A stretch of DNA of 64,000 nt from Sphingomonas sp. YR710 (GCF_900101455.1 NZ_FMZJ01000011.1:1-64000); one strand, 5' to 3'. Positions 8,802 to 17,627 are shown, numbered from the stretch's first letter. Translations and numbers: made by a program. The notes: generated from the letters alone by a model not told the origin.

Positions 8802-9235
8802 TCCTCCTGGGCCGTCAGCGCCTTGACCACCGCCTGATCGAAGCGGGCCGCCTGATCGGGGCGCAGCACGCCGCGCATCGCGAAGATATGTTCGAGCGTT
8901 TCCTTCTGAAGCATGCCCATCGCGTGGTGCGATCGATCGACCGCCGCGCCGACCTGCGGGCCATAGCCATGCTCGGCCTCGATCGCATCGGCGAGCTGCG
9001 TATTGTCCGCGCGCAATTCGCGCTCGAGCGCCTGCTTGCGGACGGCAAAGCGCTGTTCGATCGCCTCGATCCGGGCGGCCTGGCCATCGTCCAGCTGGAG
9101 CTGCCGGTGCAGCAAGCTGTGCAGTTCGGTTTCGACCGGCGCCTGCCGCGCGATATACAGACGCCCGACGATGACGCCGGCAATCGCCGCGCCGAAGGCG
9201 ATCAGCGCGATCAGCAGCAGCCGGCGATCGATCAT
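8798..9235 (-). CDS. CnrX-like periplasmic metal sensor
   Basis: A 145-residue protein with one N-terminal transmembrane anchor (residues 5-28) and a helical periplasmic domain of the heavy-metal-resistance/CnrX type. His39, His43, Glu60, His116 and Met120 are present. CnrX binds Ni/Co with His42, His46, Glu63, His119 and Met123, so all five align with a constant offset of three. It would bind periplasmic metal and relay to the small anti-sigma protein encoded just upstream. Start and stop both overlap the neighbouring genes. The inducing metal is uncertain: the site is the Ni/Co type but the genes controlled are for copper. Confidence 0.85.
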   Translation of the reverse strand: MIDRRLLLIALIAFGAAIAGVIVGRLYIARQAPVETELHSLLHRQLQLDDGQAARIEAIEQRFAVRKQALERELRADNTQLADAIEAEHGYGPQVGAAVDRSHHAMGMLQKETLEHIFAMRGVLRPDQAARFDQAVVKALTAQEE

Positions 9236-9513
9236 TCGCCGCTGCCCAGCAGGGTGGATGGTGCGAGCGCGGGCGGGGTGCCGAACGGCGCGATCGATGC
9301 CGCCCGCGCCGGCGTGCCCGGCAATACCGAGCTGGCGAAGCCGATCGTCAGCGAAGTGATCGCCGCGAGGCCGAGGAGGGTGCCGGACAACGGGCGCGTG
9401 GCCGCGGCGCGGGCGGACATCGCCTCGAAAATGGCGGCGTCGATCGATGCCAGTCGGGGATGCACGGGCATATCGCGCAGGCGCGCCATGGCGGCGTCAA
9501 TGTCGGTCATCAT
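9232..9513 (-). CDS. CnrY-like small membrane anti-sigma factor
   Basis: A small protein of about 93 residues. A short cytoplasmic N-terminal segment (TDIDAAMARLRDMP) is followed by one transmembrane stretch (TLLGLAAITSLTIGFASSV, about 50-70) and a Pro/Ala-rich periplasmic tail. Size, topology and position match CnrY, which holds CnrH through its N-terminal segment. Sequence identity to CnrY cannot be judged here. The frame is open to 9549, but the promoter -10 box lies at 9546-9541, so a start there would precede the transcript. ATG 9513 or 9510 sits well behind a GGAGA Shine-Dalgarno. Confidence 0.7.
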   Translation of the reverse strand: MMTDIDAAMARLRDMPVHPRLASIDAAIFEAMSARAAATRPLSGTLLGLAAITSLTIGFASSVLPGTPARAASIAPFGTPPALAPSTLLGSGE

Positions 9514-9540
9514 CATCATTCTCCACGCTCTCTGCCCGAT

Positions 9541-9568
9541 GATACGCACCCGCCCGGATCATCCCTCA
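9541..9568 (-). promoter_or_regulatory. ECF-type autoregulatory promoter of the cnrYXH-like operon
   Basis: On the minus strand, TGAGGGAT (9568-9561) is followed by 14 bases and CGTATC (9546-9541), then ATC. It is the mirror image of the copC promoter; the two -35 boxes are 22 bases apart and form a perfect 8-base inverted repeat. It gives a short leader of about 20 bases before the CnrY-like start. Confidence 0.75.
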
Positions 9569-9590
9569 GGCAATATTTGCAAAGGCCCGA

Positions 9591-9618
9591 TGAGGGATAA
9601 GCCTGCAAGCCGCGTATC
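9591..9618 (+). promoter_or_regulatory. ECF-type promoter of copC-copD
   Basis: TGAGGGAT (9591-9598), a 14-base spacer and CGTATC (9613-9618), identical in both boxes and in spacing to the divergent promoter at 9568-9541. The copC ATG follows about 30 bases downstream. Confidence 0.75.
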
Positions 9619-9647
9619 CATCATATCGATCCCGAATGGAGAAAGTC

Positions 9648-10034
9648 ATGCTTCGTTTCCGAAACGCCCTGATCACCGCCGCCGCCGCTTCGCTGGCCAT
9701 CGCCGCACCGGCTTTCGCGCATCCGAAACTTGTGTCGGCGACGCCGGCCGCCGGTGCGACGGTGAGTGGCCCGACCCAGATCAGCCTGACCTTCAGCGAA
9801 ACGCTGATGCCGCAAATGTCCGGGCTGGATCTCGCGATGACCGGGATGCCCGGCATGGCGCACCATGCGCCGATGAATGTGACCGGTTTCAAGACCAGCG
9901 TTTCCGGCGACGGCAAGACGCTGGTCGCGGCCTTGCCGAGGGCGCTGCCCGCCGGCACCTATGACGCCAATTGGCATGTCGTCTCGACCGACACACATCG
10001 TGTCGAAGGTCATCTCACCTTCACGGTCAAATAA
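9648..10034 (+). CDS. copC: Periplasmic copper-binding protein CopC
   Basis: A 128-residue secreted protein with a signal peptide ending AAPAFA, after which the mature chain begins HPKLVSATPAAGA, the classic CopC N-terminus with its copper-binding His. A Met/His segment (MTGMPGMAHHAPM) and the C-terminal DTHRVEGHLTF strand follow. CopC carries copper in the periplasm and usually works with the membrane protein CopD, encoded four bases downstream. ATG 9648 is chosen over 9636 because the GGAGAA Shine-Dalgarno lies between them. Confidence 0.93.
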   Translation: MLRFRNALITAAAASLAIAAPAFAHPKLVSATPAAGATVSGPTQISLTFSETLMPQMSGLDLAMTGMPGMAHHAPMNVTGFKTSVSGDGKTLVAALPRALPAGTYDANWHVVSTDTHRVEGHLTFTVK

Positions 10035-10037
10035 AGC

Positions 10038-10961
10038 ATGGGCGACGGGCCGATCATCGCCGCGCGTTTCGCGCTGTTTGGCGCGCTGACGCTGCTGTTC
10101 GGCCTGTCTTTATTCGGTCTCCATAGTCTGCGCGGCGAGGAATGGCAGGATCGCCGGCTGATCCCGTTCAGCCTCTGTCTGGGCGGGCTGGCGGCGATCG
10201 GCCTTGCGGCCTCCGCGTTCGGCTTCGTCGCCATGGCGGCGGCGATGGGCGGAACCAGCCTGTCCCAGGTCAATTCCGACACGCTGACCATGCTGCTCGG
10301 CCAGACCGCGGTCGGTGCCGCATTTGAGATCCGGATGGCGACGCTGGTGACCTGCGTTGCCGCAAGCATCCTGCTTGTTCGCCATCCCGCCCCCGCGCTG
10401 GGCACGATTGTCGTCGCGGCGGGAACGGCGCTTGCCACCCTGGCCTGGTCGGGTCATGGCGCGGCGAGCGATGGCGGGGCGCGGATGGTTCATCTCGGCG
10501 CGGACATCCTGCACCTGCTGGCCGCGGGCGCGTGGATCGGCGCGGTCGGCGCCTTGCTCTTCATCGCGGTCCGGACCTCGCATGATGGCAGGGCGCAGGT
10601 CCGGACGCTCCACCGCGCGCTCGACGGCTTCGCGGCGATCGGCACGGTCCTCGTGGCGCTGATCCTGATCACGGGCGGCATCAACGCGCTGTTTCTCGTC
10701 GGCGTCGATCAACTGCCACACCTCGCGGCGAGCCTGTGGGGACGGCTGATGCTGGCGAAGATCGCGTTGTTCATCGTCATGCTGGCGATGGCGGCCGCCA
10801 ATCGCTTCCGCCTGACGCCCCGCCTCGAACGCGCGATCGGGCAGGGCGATCATGGTCGGGCGCTCGGCCTCCTGCGCCGTAGCCTCGGAGTGGAAATGGC
10901 CGCGGCGATGCTGATCCTTGGGCTTGTCGGCTGGCTCGGCACGCTAGAGCCTGTCGGCTAA
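10038..10961 (+). CDS. copD: Copper resistance inner-membrane protein CopD
   Basis: A 307-residue integral membrane protein with about eight hydrophobic segments. Membrane-flanking His residues (HLGADILHLLAAGAWIG; DQLPHLAASLWGRLM) match the CopD/PcoD family. It is proposed to pass copper across the inner membrane together with CopC. It starts four bases after copC and shares its ECF promoter. The stop overlaps the convergent hydroxyacid dehydrogenase gene by four bases, so no separate terminator fits between them. Confidence 0.92.
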   Translation: MGDGPIIAARFALFGALTLLFGLSLFGLHSLRGEEWQDRRLIPFSLCLGGLAAIGLAASAFGFVAMAAAMGGTSLSQVNSDTLTMLLGQTAVGAAFEIRMATLVTCVAASILLVRHPAPALGTIVVAAGTALATLAWSGHGAASDGGARMVHLGADILHLLAAGAWIGAVGALLFIAVRTSHDGRAQVRTLHRALDGFAAIGTVLVALILITGGINALFLVGVDQLPHLAASLWGRLMLAKIALFIVMLAMAAANRFRLTPRLERAIGQGDHGRALGLLRRSLGVEMAAAMLILGLVGWLGTLEPVG

Positions 10962-11896
10962 TAGCCCGCCGATCGATCGACGCGGCCGGGCAAGGGCAGG
11001 CCCGCGCGATCGCTGAAGATGGCTTCTGCGACAAAGCGGGCGGCCGATGCCGGATCGGTCCTGCTGGCCACATGCGGGGTCAGCAGGACTCGGCGATGGT
11101 GCCAGAAGGGATGGTCGGCAGGGAGTGGCTCCGGATCGGTGACATCGAGGATGGCCGCCGAAAGATGACCGCTGTCGAGCGCCGCCAGCAGATCGGACGC
11201 TATGAGGTGACCGCCCCGACCTGCGTTGATCAGCGCGGCTCCGGCCGGCAGCGTCCGGAAGACCGGTGCCGCGAGCAGCCCGCGCGTTTCCGGCGTCAGC
11301 GGCAGCAGGCAGATCAGGATGTCGAGACCGGCAAGGAAGGCGGGCAGGGCCGCCATGCCGGCATGGCAATGCACGCCCGGCATATCCTTCGGCGATCGGC
11401 TCCAGCCGGACAGGGCGAAGCCGAAGCCGGCGAGGCGCTCCAGCACCGCGCCGCCGAGCATGCCCATTCCCATCACGCCGACATGCCGATCGGCGGCAGC
11501 GACGTGGCGGCGCGGGCTCCAGAGGCCGGCTCGCTGCTCGGCCAGATAATGCGGCATATCGCGATGGAGCATCAGCACGGCCATCGTCACATATTCGACC
11601 ATGCCGTCGACGAGCGTACCCTCGGTCATGCGCAGCAATGGCAGGTTGGGGGGTATCGTGGCGACATCGAGCTGATCGACCCCGGCGCCGATCGACATTG
11701 CGAAACGCAGCCCGGGCAGCGTATCGATAAGGCCCGGCGGCAAGGTCCAGGCCGCCAGATAGCGGATATCGGCGGGATCGCCGATGTCGGGCCATTGCCT
11801 TACGCTCAGGTCGGGCACGAGGGTGGGCAATTGTTCGGCCCACAGCTTGCCCCGCGCCGCATCGCCGACATGGAGGAGTGTTTCGACGCTGGACAT
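10958..11896 (-). CDS. D-2-hydroxyacid dehydrogenase, glyoxylate/hydroxypyruvate reductase A type
   Basis: A cytoplasmic NAD(P)H-dependent reductase of 312 residues in the GhrA branch. It has the dinucleotide fold with GMGMLGGAVLERLAGFGF, the conserved Arg in NAGRGGHL, the acid in DVTDPEPLP and the catalytic His in LTPHVAS. The family reduces glyoxylate or hydroxypyruvate. ATG 11896 (MSSVETLLHV) is preferred over the in-frame 11917, which only adds a short unconserved lead. It lies alone between copD and the TonB receptor gene, with no clear functional link to either. Confidence 0.85.
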   Translation of the reverse strand: MSSVETLLHVGDAARGKLWAEQLPTLVPDLSVRQWPDIGDPADIRYLAAWTLPPGLIDTLPGLRFAMSIGAGVDQLDVATIPPNLPLLRMTEGTLVDGMVEYVTMAVLMLHRDMPHYLAEQRAGLWSPRRHVAAADRHVGVMGMGMLGGAVLERLAGFGFALSGWSRSPKDMPGVHCHAGMAALPAFLAGLDILICLLPLTPETRGLLAAPVFRTLPAGAALINAGRGGHLIASDLLAALDSGHLSAAILDVTDPEPLPADHPFWHHRRVLLTPHVASRTDPASAARFVAEAIFSDRAGLPLPGRVDRSAGY

Positions 11897-11970
11897 GGCG
11901 GCGGATGATATCCTCAACGTCCGCCGCGGGCCACGGCGATGCGAGCGATGCTTCGAAATTCGAGGCGCGC

Positions 11971-12000
11971 GGCGCCGCCTTCTGTCAGGAAGACGGCGCC
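11971..12000 (-). terminator. Hairpin after the TonB receptor gene
   Basis: GGCGCCG and CTTC pair with GAAG and CGGCGCC around a six-base loop, with one mismatch. The hairpin begins seven bases past the receptor stop codon. There is no T-run, so it is a candidate terminator or 3' stabiliser only. Confidence 0.45.
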
Positions 12001-12007
12001 TTGCCGA

Positions 12008-14167
12008 TCAGAAACTATACCCAACATGCACCATGAACTGCCGCGGGGCACCGGGCATTACCCAGAGCCGCGAATAAGAGCTCGGGAAATAATGGACATT
12101 GAACAGGTTGCTGACGTCCGCCGAAATATGGATGTGATCGGTTGGCGAGACCGAAGCCATCAGGCGGGTGAGTGTGTAGGACGGCAGATAGAAGAAGGAT
12201 CCGTTGGCAAACTTGAAACCCGTTTCGCCGAGCCGTCGACCGACATAATTCACGCCGCCGCCGATGCTGGCCTTCGCGCCGCCAATCTCGAAATCCTTGA
12301 AGAGCAGTGCGCTGGCGCTGTTCTTGGGGATGTTGATCAGCGGATCGCCCTTCAGGATCGGGAAGGCGAAGTTTGGATCGAGCGCATCCTTCCCGACCGT
12401 GGCATCGGTATAGGCATAATTGAGATCGATCCGGAATCCGGCCGGCAACTTGCCGGAAATCTGGGCTTCGACGCCCTTGCTCCGCGCCTTGCCGAGCGCA
12501 AGCGAGAAGCCGGCATTGACCGGGTCCGCGGTCAGGACGTTGGTTTTCTCCATCGTGTAGAGTGCGACCGTGCCGGTCAGCCTGCCGCCGAACGTCGAAA
12601 GTTTGGCACCAACTTCGTACGATGTCGTCTTCTCGGGTGCGAACGCACGGTTCTGGAAATCGAAGCTCGTATTGGGACGGAAGCCCTTTCCAAAACTGGC
12701 ATAGACGACAATTGGTTTCGCCACTTCGTAGGACAGTCCGACGGTCGGGCTGAAGGCGCTCTTGTTCTGCGCGATCTGCAGAACGGCAATCCTGTTGAAG
12801 ATCCTCTGTTCGAACCGGTCGTAGCGCGCGCCGAGGCGCAACTTCAGGCGATCGGTCAGATCGATCTGATCCTGGAGGTAGGCGCCATAGCTGACGTCAT
12901 CCTCGTTGCTGTTGAGGAATGGTCCGACAGTTGCGAGGAAACCATAAACGGGGTTGAAGATATTGATCTGGTTGCCGCGGGCTGCCGTTGTCTGCGAGGC
13001 AATTGACGGGGCCCGGAAGCGCATCTGGATCTGATCGAACCTGAACTCGTCCCAATCGGCGCCGATCTGGACATGGTTGGTGAGCCCGAACGTTTCGAAT
13101 GTGCCGCTGAGTTCGCCGCGGAAGGTGAGATCGGTGGTGTTATAATCGCGGAACCGGCGCTGACGCGTCAACGTCTGGCCGTCGACGTAAATCTGCTGAC
13201 GGCTGGCGCCCAGTTCGGCTTCGGTCGAATTGCCGCGCAACGACGATGTTCGATAACCCATACCGATCAGCAGCGACCATTTATCGCTGAAATCATGCTG
13301 CAGCTGCGCCTGATGGCCGAGCGCTTTGGTGGTGATCGGGCCGTCGCCGGGTTCGCCCAGGAAGCGGGAGCGGGGGATGGTCTTAAGGTTGCCGGTGGGG
13401 GCTACGACGCCGCGATCGAACGGCACCGTGAGATGCGTATATTCGAGTTCGTAGGTCAGGCTCGTCTTGTCGTCGATCCTGAAGAGGACGGATGGCGTGA
13501 AGGTATATTTCCGCGTGCTGATATAATCGCGAAACGTGTCGCCGCGCTCATAGGCACCGGTTACGCGAACTGCGAGCCGATCGGACAAGGGCATATTGAT
13601 ATCGCCTTCGCCGCGATAGGTATTGTAGCTTCCACCGGAAACGGTGAAGCGCGCACCGGTGGTGAAATAGGGCTTCTTGGTGACGATGTTGACGGCACCG
13701 CCGGGATCGCCCCGGCCGAACAGGGCGGAGGTCGGCCCCTTGATGACTTCGATACGCTCGATATTCGAAGCATCTCGCGCGCCGCCAAAGCCGCGCGATG
13801 TGTTGAAACCGTTCAGCAGATAATTGCTCGCCGTGTTCTCGTCGCCTGCGAAACCGCGGATGGCGTAGCTGTCGAACAGCCCGCCGAAATTGTTCTGGCG
13901 CGCCACGCCGCTCACAAAATCGAGTGCGGTCTGCAATTTGGTGAGACCCGCGGTGGTCAGTGCTACCGAGTCGAGGACCTGCACGCTTTGCGGCATCGTT
14001 CTGAGCGGCACATTGCCGAGATAAGGCTGGCGCTGCGCGACGACCCGGATCTCATCGCCCTGCGTCGTTTCGTCGGCGGAGGCTTCGGCGAAGGCCGGCG
14101 CGGCCATCGTCAGCGCCATGGCCGCGGAGCAAAAGAGCTGAAATCGGTTGAAGGTGACGGAAGGCAT
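12008..14167 (-). CDS. TonB-dependent siderophore receptor
   Basis: A 719-residue outer-membrane transporter. A signal peptide (ends AAPAFA) is followed by the plug domain (about residues 40-165; QSVQVLDS, YAIRGFAGDE, IERIEVIKGPTSALFGRG), then a 22-strand-type barrel ending in the Phe-terminated strand MVHVGYSF. The plug motifs and RGDPGGAVNIVTKKP are typical of the siderophore (FhuA/FpvA-like) subfamily. It would import a ferric siderophore using TonB energy. It has no N-terminal signalling (STN) domain, so it is unlikely to be the missing transducer for the FecI/FecR pair. The 237-base upstream region shows no convincing Fur box. Confidence 0.92.
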   Translation of the reverse strand: MPSVTFNRFQLFCSAAMALTMAAPAFAEASADETTQGDEIRVVAQRQPYLGNVPLRTMPQSVQVLDSVALTTAGLTKLQTALDFVSGVARQNNFGGLFDSYAIRGFAGDENTASNYLLNGFNTSRGFGGARDASNIERIEVIKGPTSALFGRGDPGGAVNIVTKKPYFTTGARFTVSGGSYNTYRGEGDINMPLSDRLAVRVTGAYERGDTFRDYISTRKYTFTPSVLFRIDDKTSLTYELEYTHLTVPFDRGVVAPTGNLKTIPRSRFLGEPGDGPITTKALGHQAQLQHDFSDKWSLLIGMGYRTSSLRGNSTEAELGASRQQIYVDGQTLTRQRRFRDYNTTDLTFRGELSGTFETFGLTNHVQIGADWDEFRFDQIQMRFRAPSIASQTTAARGNQINIFNPVYGFLATVGPFLNSNEDDVSYGAYLQDQIDLTDRLKLRLGARYDRFEQRIFNRIAVLQIAQNKSAFSPTVGLSYEVAKPIVVYASFGKGFRPNTSFDFQNRAFAPEKTTSYEVGAKLSTFGGRLTGTVALYTMEKTNVLTADPVNAGFSLALGKARSKGVEAQISGKLPAGFRIDLNYAYTDATVGKDALDPNFAFPILKGDPLINIPKNSASALLFKDFEIGGAKASIGGGVNYVGRRLGETGFKFANGSFFYLPSYTLTRLMASVSPTDHIHISADVSNLFNVHYFPSSYSRLWVMPGAPRQFMVHVGYSF

Positions 14168-14404
14168 TCTGAATCCCCTTTAGATGAACTCCCTCGCCGT
14201 CCTCCCGCTGGATGATCTGCGACACGGTGTTTGACGCGCCCGGCGGCGCCTGATCCTGCCGCTTCCTCATCCGAACGTTTTCGGCAGGACCAGTATGGGC
14301 GCCCGCAATGGAATTAAATTGCGAACAGAGCTGCGGCATATGGCCCGTCGCATCAAAATTGGCGCCGCGGACGCATGAAATGCCGATGGCCGGAACAGGA
14401 CCGA

Positions 14405-15574
14405 TCAGGCGCCCGGCGCCAGCTCCTGATGTATAAGCGCCACGAAACAGCCGATGCCGAGCGTGAGGACATCGTCGTTGAAGTCATAGCGTGGATGGTG
14501 GAGCGCAGCGGCCTTGTCCGGCGTCTTCTGGCCGAGCCACAGATACGCGCCGGGCCGGGCCTGCAGCATGAAGGCAAAATCTTCGGAGGTGAAGGCGGGA
14601 TCGGGGGCGATCGCGACATCATCGCAGACCGCCGCGCACGCCCGGAGCGCCGCCGCCGCCGCATCGGCGTCGTTGATCGTCGCGGGATAATAGCGATCAT
14701 AAGCGACTGTGATCGTCGTTTCGCTCGAAAGCGCGACGCCGCTGGCCATCGCCCGGATCGACGCTTCGATGCGATCCTGCACCGCCGGATTGAAGGTACG
14801 GACCGTGCCCATGATCGTCACCGTGCCCGGGATGACATTGTGCGCGTGGCCGCCATGAATCTGCGTGACCGACAGAACGGCGGCCTCGGTCGCGGGGATG
14901 CGGCGCGCAACGATCGTGTTGAGTTGCTGCACCAGATCGCAGGCAGCGAGGATCGCATCGGGCGTCTGATGCGGCATGGCGGCATGCCCGCCTTGCCCGG
15001 ATATGACGATTTCGAACCGGTCGGCGGATGCCATGATCGGCCCGGCGCGCGTGCGGATGCTGCCCGCGGGCAGATCGGGCCAGTTGTGCAGCGCGAACAC
15101 GCGATCGCATGGGAAGCGATCGAACAGGCCGTCTTCGATCATCGCCCGCGCGCCGGCCTGCCCTTCCTCGGCGGGCTGGAAGATGAAGTTGACGGTGCCC
15201 CCGAAACTATCGTCATTCACCAGATGCTGCGCGGCACCGAGCAGCATCGCGACATGACCATCATGGCCGCAGCCATGAAAGGTGCCCGGCTGCGTGCTCG
15301 CATAAGGCAGCCCGGTCTCCTCATGGAAGGGAAGCGCGTCCATGTCGGCGCGCAGGCCGATCGACCGCGCCGATCCACCACGGCGCAGCACGCCGACGAC
15401 GCCGGTGCCGCCGATCCCCGTCGTCACGTCCAGGCCGAGATTGCCGAGTGCCTGCGCAATCAGGCCGGCCGTGCGGTGTTCGGCAAAGCCCAGTTCGGGA
15501 TGGGCGTGGATGTCGCGGCGCAAACGGGTCAGTTCGGGCACCAATGGCTGAAACGCGGTCAGGTCCAGGCGCAT
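14405..15574 (-). CDS. M20-family amidohydrolase (hippurate-hydrolase type)
   Basis: A cytoplasmic metallo-amidohydrolase of 389 residues. The metal and catalytic motifs of the M20D branch are present: HAHPELGFAE at about 22, GLRADMDALP near 73, CGHDGHVAMLLGAA near 102-115, and QPAEEGQAGA near 137. It cleaves the amide bond of N-acyl amino acids or related conjugates. It follows the Lrp gene by 26 bases and is the last gene of the minus-strand catabolic series. A role in freeing an amino acid from an acylated substrate fits the island but is inferred. Confidence 0.88.
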   Translation of the reverse strand: MRLDLTAFQPLVPELTRLRRDIHAHPELGFAEHRTAGLIAQALGNLGLDVTTGIGGTGVVGVLRRGGSARSIGLRADMDALPFHEETGLPYASTQPGTFHGCGHDGHVAMLLGAAQHLVNDDSFGGTVNFIFQPAEEGQAGARAMIEDGLFDRFPCDRVFALHNWPDLPAGSIRTRAGPIMASADRFEIVISGQGGHAAMPHQTPDAILAACDLVQQLNTIVARRIPATEAAVLSVTQIHGGHAHNVIPGTVTIMGTVRTFNPAVQDRIEASIRAMASGVALSSETTITVAYDRYYPATINDADAAAAALRACAAVCDDVAIAPDPAFTSEDFAFMLQARPGAYLWLGQKTPDKAAALHHPRYDFNDDVLTLGIGCFVALIHQELAPGA

Positions 15575-15600
15575 GGCTTCTTCCTTCCTGGCGGGGCGGC

Positions 15601-16098
15601 TCAGGAAAGCCGCTCTTCGAACAAGGTTTCGATCGGATCGTAGCGCTTGATGATCGGCGACTTGATCACGATGAAGCTGAAATATTTTTCGATGCCGAAA
15701 TCGCGTTCGAGGATTTCCTCGATGATCTGCTGATAATGCGCGACGTCGCGGGCCATGAACTTCAGCAGATAGTCATAGCCGCCGCTGACCAGATGGCACT
15801 CGACGATCTCGTCGACGGTGCGCGCCTTCTGTTCGAACTTGGAAAAGTCGCTCGACCGGTGATCCTTGAGCGTGACCTGGGTGAACACCGTCAATGTCGA
15901 GCCCAGTTTGGCCAGCGCGATATGCGCGCCATAACCGGTGATATAGCCCGCCTTTTCGAGCCGCTTGACCCTTGCCAGGCAGGGGCTCGGCGAGAGCCCC
16001 ACGGCGTCCGAAAGCTCGACGTTCGTGATCCTGCCGTTGCGCTGGAGCTGGGCAAGGATGCGGAAATCCAACCGGTCGAGTTTGGGGCCGAGGTTCAT
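15601..16098 (-). CDS. Lrp/AsnC-family transcriptional regulator
   Basis: A 165-residue regulator with an N-terminal helix-turn-helix (LDFRILAQLQRNGRITNVEL; VGLSPSPCLARVKRLEKAGY) and a C-terminal RAM effector domain (about 75-150). Lrp/AsnC proteins sense amino acids and control their metabolism. It sits between an aminotransferase and an amidohydrolase gene, so it probably regulates this catabolic cluster in response to an amino acid. The ligand is unknown. Confidence 0.92.
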   Translation of the reverse strand: MNLGPKLDRLDFRILAQLQRNGRITNVELSDAVGLSPSPCLARVKRLEKAGYITGYGAHIALAKLGSTLTVFTQVTLKDHRSSDFSKFEQKARTVDEIVECHLVSGGYDYLLKFMARDVAHYQQIIEEILERDFGIEKYFSFIVIKSPIIKRYDPIETLFEERLS

Positions 16099-16125
16099 GA
16101 CGGAATAATCTGCTGCATCGGATCG

Positions 16126-17505
16126 TTACGCAAGTGCCTGTCGCACATCCGCATCGTCGAGCACGTCGTCGAGCGTCTTGCGCAGCCGCGCGACGAGAAT
16201 GTCCATCTCGTCCTCGCTGCAACTGAGCGCCGGGGCCAGGCCGATCGTGCCGTCGGCAAAGGCGCGGAAGATGATGCCGTTCGCATAGCCCGTGCGCGCC
16301 AGCCGATCGGCAATGCCGGTTGCGGGGTCGAAACGCTCCTTGGTCTGCTTGTCGCGAACGAGTTCGATGCCGGCCAGCATGCCCGCGGTGCGGACATTGC
16401 CGACGAGTGGATGATCGACGAGCGTCTGGAGCCCTGCCTGCATTTGCGGAATCCGCCGCTGGCCATTGGCCAAAATGCCGCCCTGCAGATAGAGGTTGAG
16501 AACTTCGAGCCCGACGGCGGCGCTCACGGGATGGCCCGAATAAGTGAAGCCATGGCCGATCGGTAGGTGATTGTCCGGCCCGTCGGCGATGCCCGCATAG
16601 ATCTCCTCGCGCATCAGCACGGCCCCCATCGGCGCATAGCCGGCGGTCAGGCCCTTCGCGACCGTCATCAGGTCCGGCGAAACGCCCTCAGTCTCGCACG
16701 CGAACAACGGCCCGGTGCGGCCGAAGCCGGTGATCACCTCATCGACGACCAGCAAGATCCCGAGCTCGCGGCAGGTCGCCTCGATCGCCTTGAGCCAGCC
16801 GCGCGGCGGCACGATCACGCCGGCCGAACCCTGCACGGGTTCGGCAAAGAAGGCCGCGACATTATCGACGCCGAGTTCCTCGACCTTCGCGCGAAGCTGC
16901 GCGATCGAAAGATCGATGATCGCTTGCGGATCGTCGCCGACCGGGCTGCGATAGGGATAAGGCGCCGGGATATGATGCTGCCAGAAATAGGGCACGTCGA
17001 ACTGGCGGTGGAAGACGGGCAGGCCGGTCATGCCGGCGCCGCTGCTCGATGATCCATGATAGCCCTTGTCGAGCGCGATCATGTGCTTCTTGGTCGGCCG
17101 CCCGGTGGCGTTGAAATAATGGGTGATGAAGCGGATCGCGGAATCGATCGCATCGGAACCGCCGAGCGTGAAATAGACGCGGTTCAGGCCCGGCGGCGAC
17201 AGATCGGCGAGACGTTCGGCAAGGCGGATCGTCGGCTCGCTCGCATAAGAGAAATAGCCGGTCGCATAAGGTAGCCGCCGCATCTGCTCGGTCGCCGCGG
17301 CCACGACGCTCTCCTGGCCGTAGCCGATATTGACGCACCACAGCCCGGCAAAGGCATCGATCAGGCGATGCCCCTCGCTATCGGTGAGGTACATGCCCTG
17401 TCCGCCGGTCAGGATCGTCGCGCCGCGCGCCTCATGCGCGCGATAGGCGCTCACCGGATGGATGAGATGGTTGCGATCGCTTTCGATAAGAGAGTTGGAC
17501 TGCAT
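16126..17505 (-). CDS. Class III PLP-dependent (omega-)aminotransferase
   Basis: A cytoplasmic aminotransferase of 459 residues. It has the class III pattern with GSDAIDSAIRF, the YHGSSSSGAG loop, the PLP-binding acid in LLVVDEVITGFGRTG and the Schiff-base lysine in TVAKGLTAGYAPMGA. Members move the amino group of omega-amino acids, polyamines or beta-alanine to pyruvate or 2-oxoglutarate. In this cluster it could deaminate an intermediate before the aldehyde dehydrogenase acts. A strong hairpin (17628-17660) separates it from the upstream tartrate-dehydrogenase-like gene; a TATACT-like -10 box around 17533-17540 suggests its own promoter. Confidence 0.9.
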   Translation of the reverse strand: MQSNSLIESDRNHLIHPVSAYRAHEARGATILTGGQGMYLTDSEGHRLIDAFAGLWCVNIGYGQESVVAAATEQMRRLPYATGYFSYASEPTIRLAERLADLSPPGLNRVYFTLGGSDAIDSAIRFITHYFNATGRPTKKHMIALDKGYHGSSSSGAGMTGLPVFHRQFDVPYFWQHHIPAPYPYRSPVGDDPQAIIDLSIAQLRAKVEELGVDNVAAFFAEPVQGSAGVIVPPRGWLKAIEATCRELGILLVVDEVITGFGRTGPLFACETEGVSPDLMTVAKGLTAGYAPMGAVLMREEIYAGIADGPDNHLPIGHGFTYSGHPVSAAVGLEVLNLYLQGGILANGQRRIPQMQAGLQTLVDHPLVGNVRTAGMLAGIELVRDKQTKERFDPATGIADRLARTGYANGIIFRAFADGTIGLAPALSCSEDEMDILVARLRKTLDDVLDDADVRQALA

Positions 17506-17627
17506 CGACCTGCCTTGAAATTGTGGGGCAAGTATATGCGCTTCGGGCCGGTCGGGCGCTCGATCACCGGGCTGATTGCGCGCGCCGATGCCGAAGTTGG
17601 GGTTGGCGCGGCATAATCTGCTGACAG

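Noticed and set aside
14168-14404. Fur box before the TonB receptor
   Set aside because: An A/T-rich stretch (GAATTAAATTGCGAA) and a TCCTGCCG/CGGCAGGA dyad are present but neither resembles a Fur or RirA/Iron-box site well.
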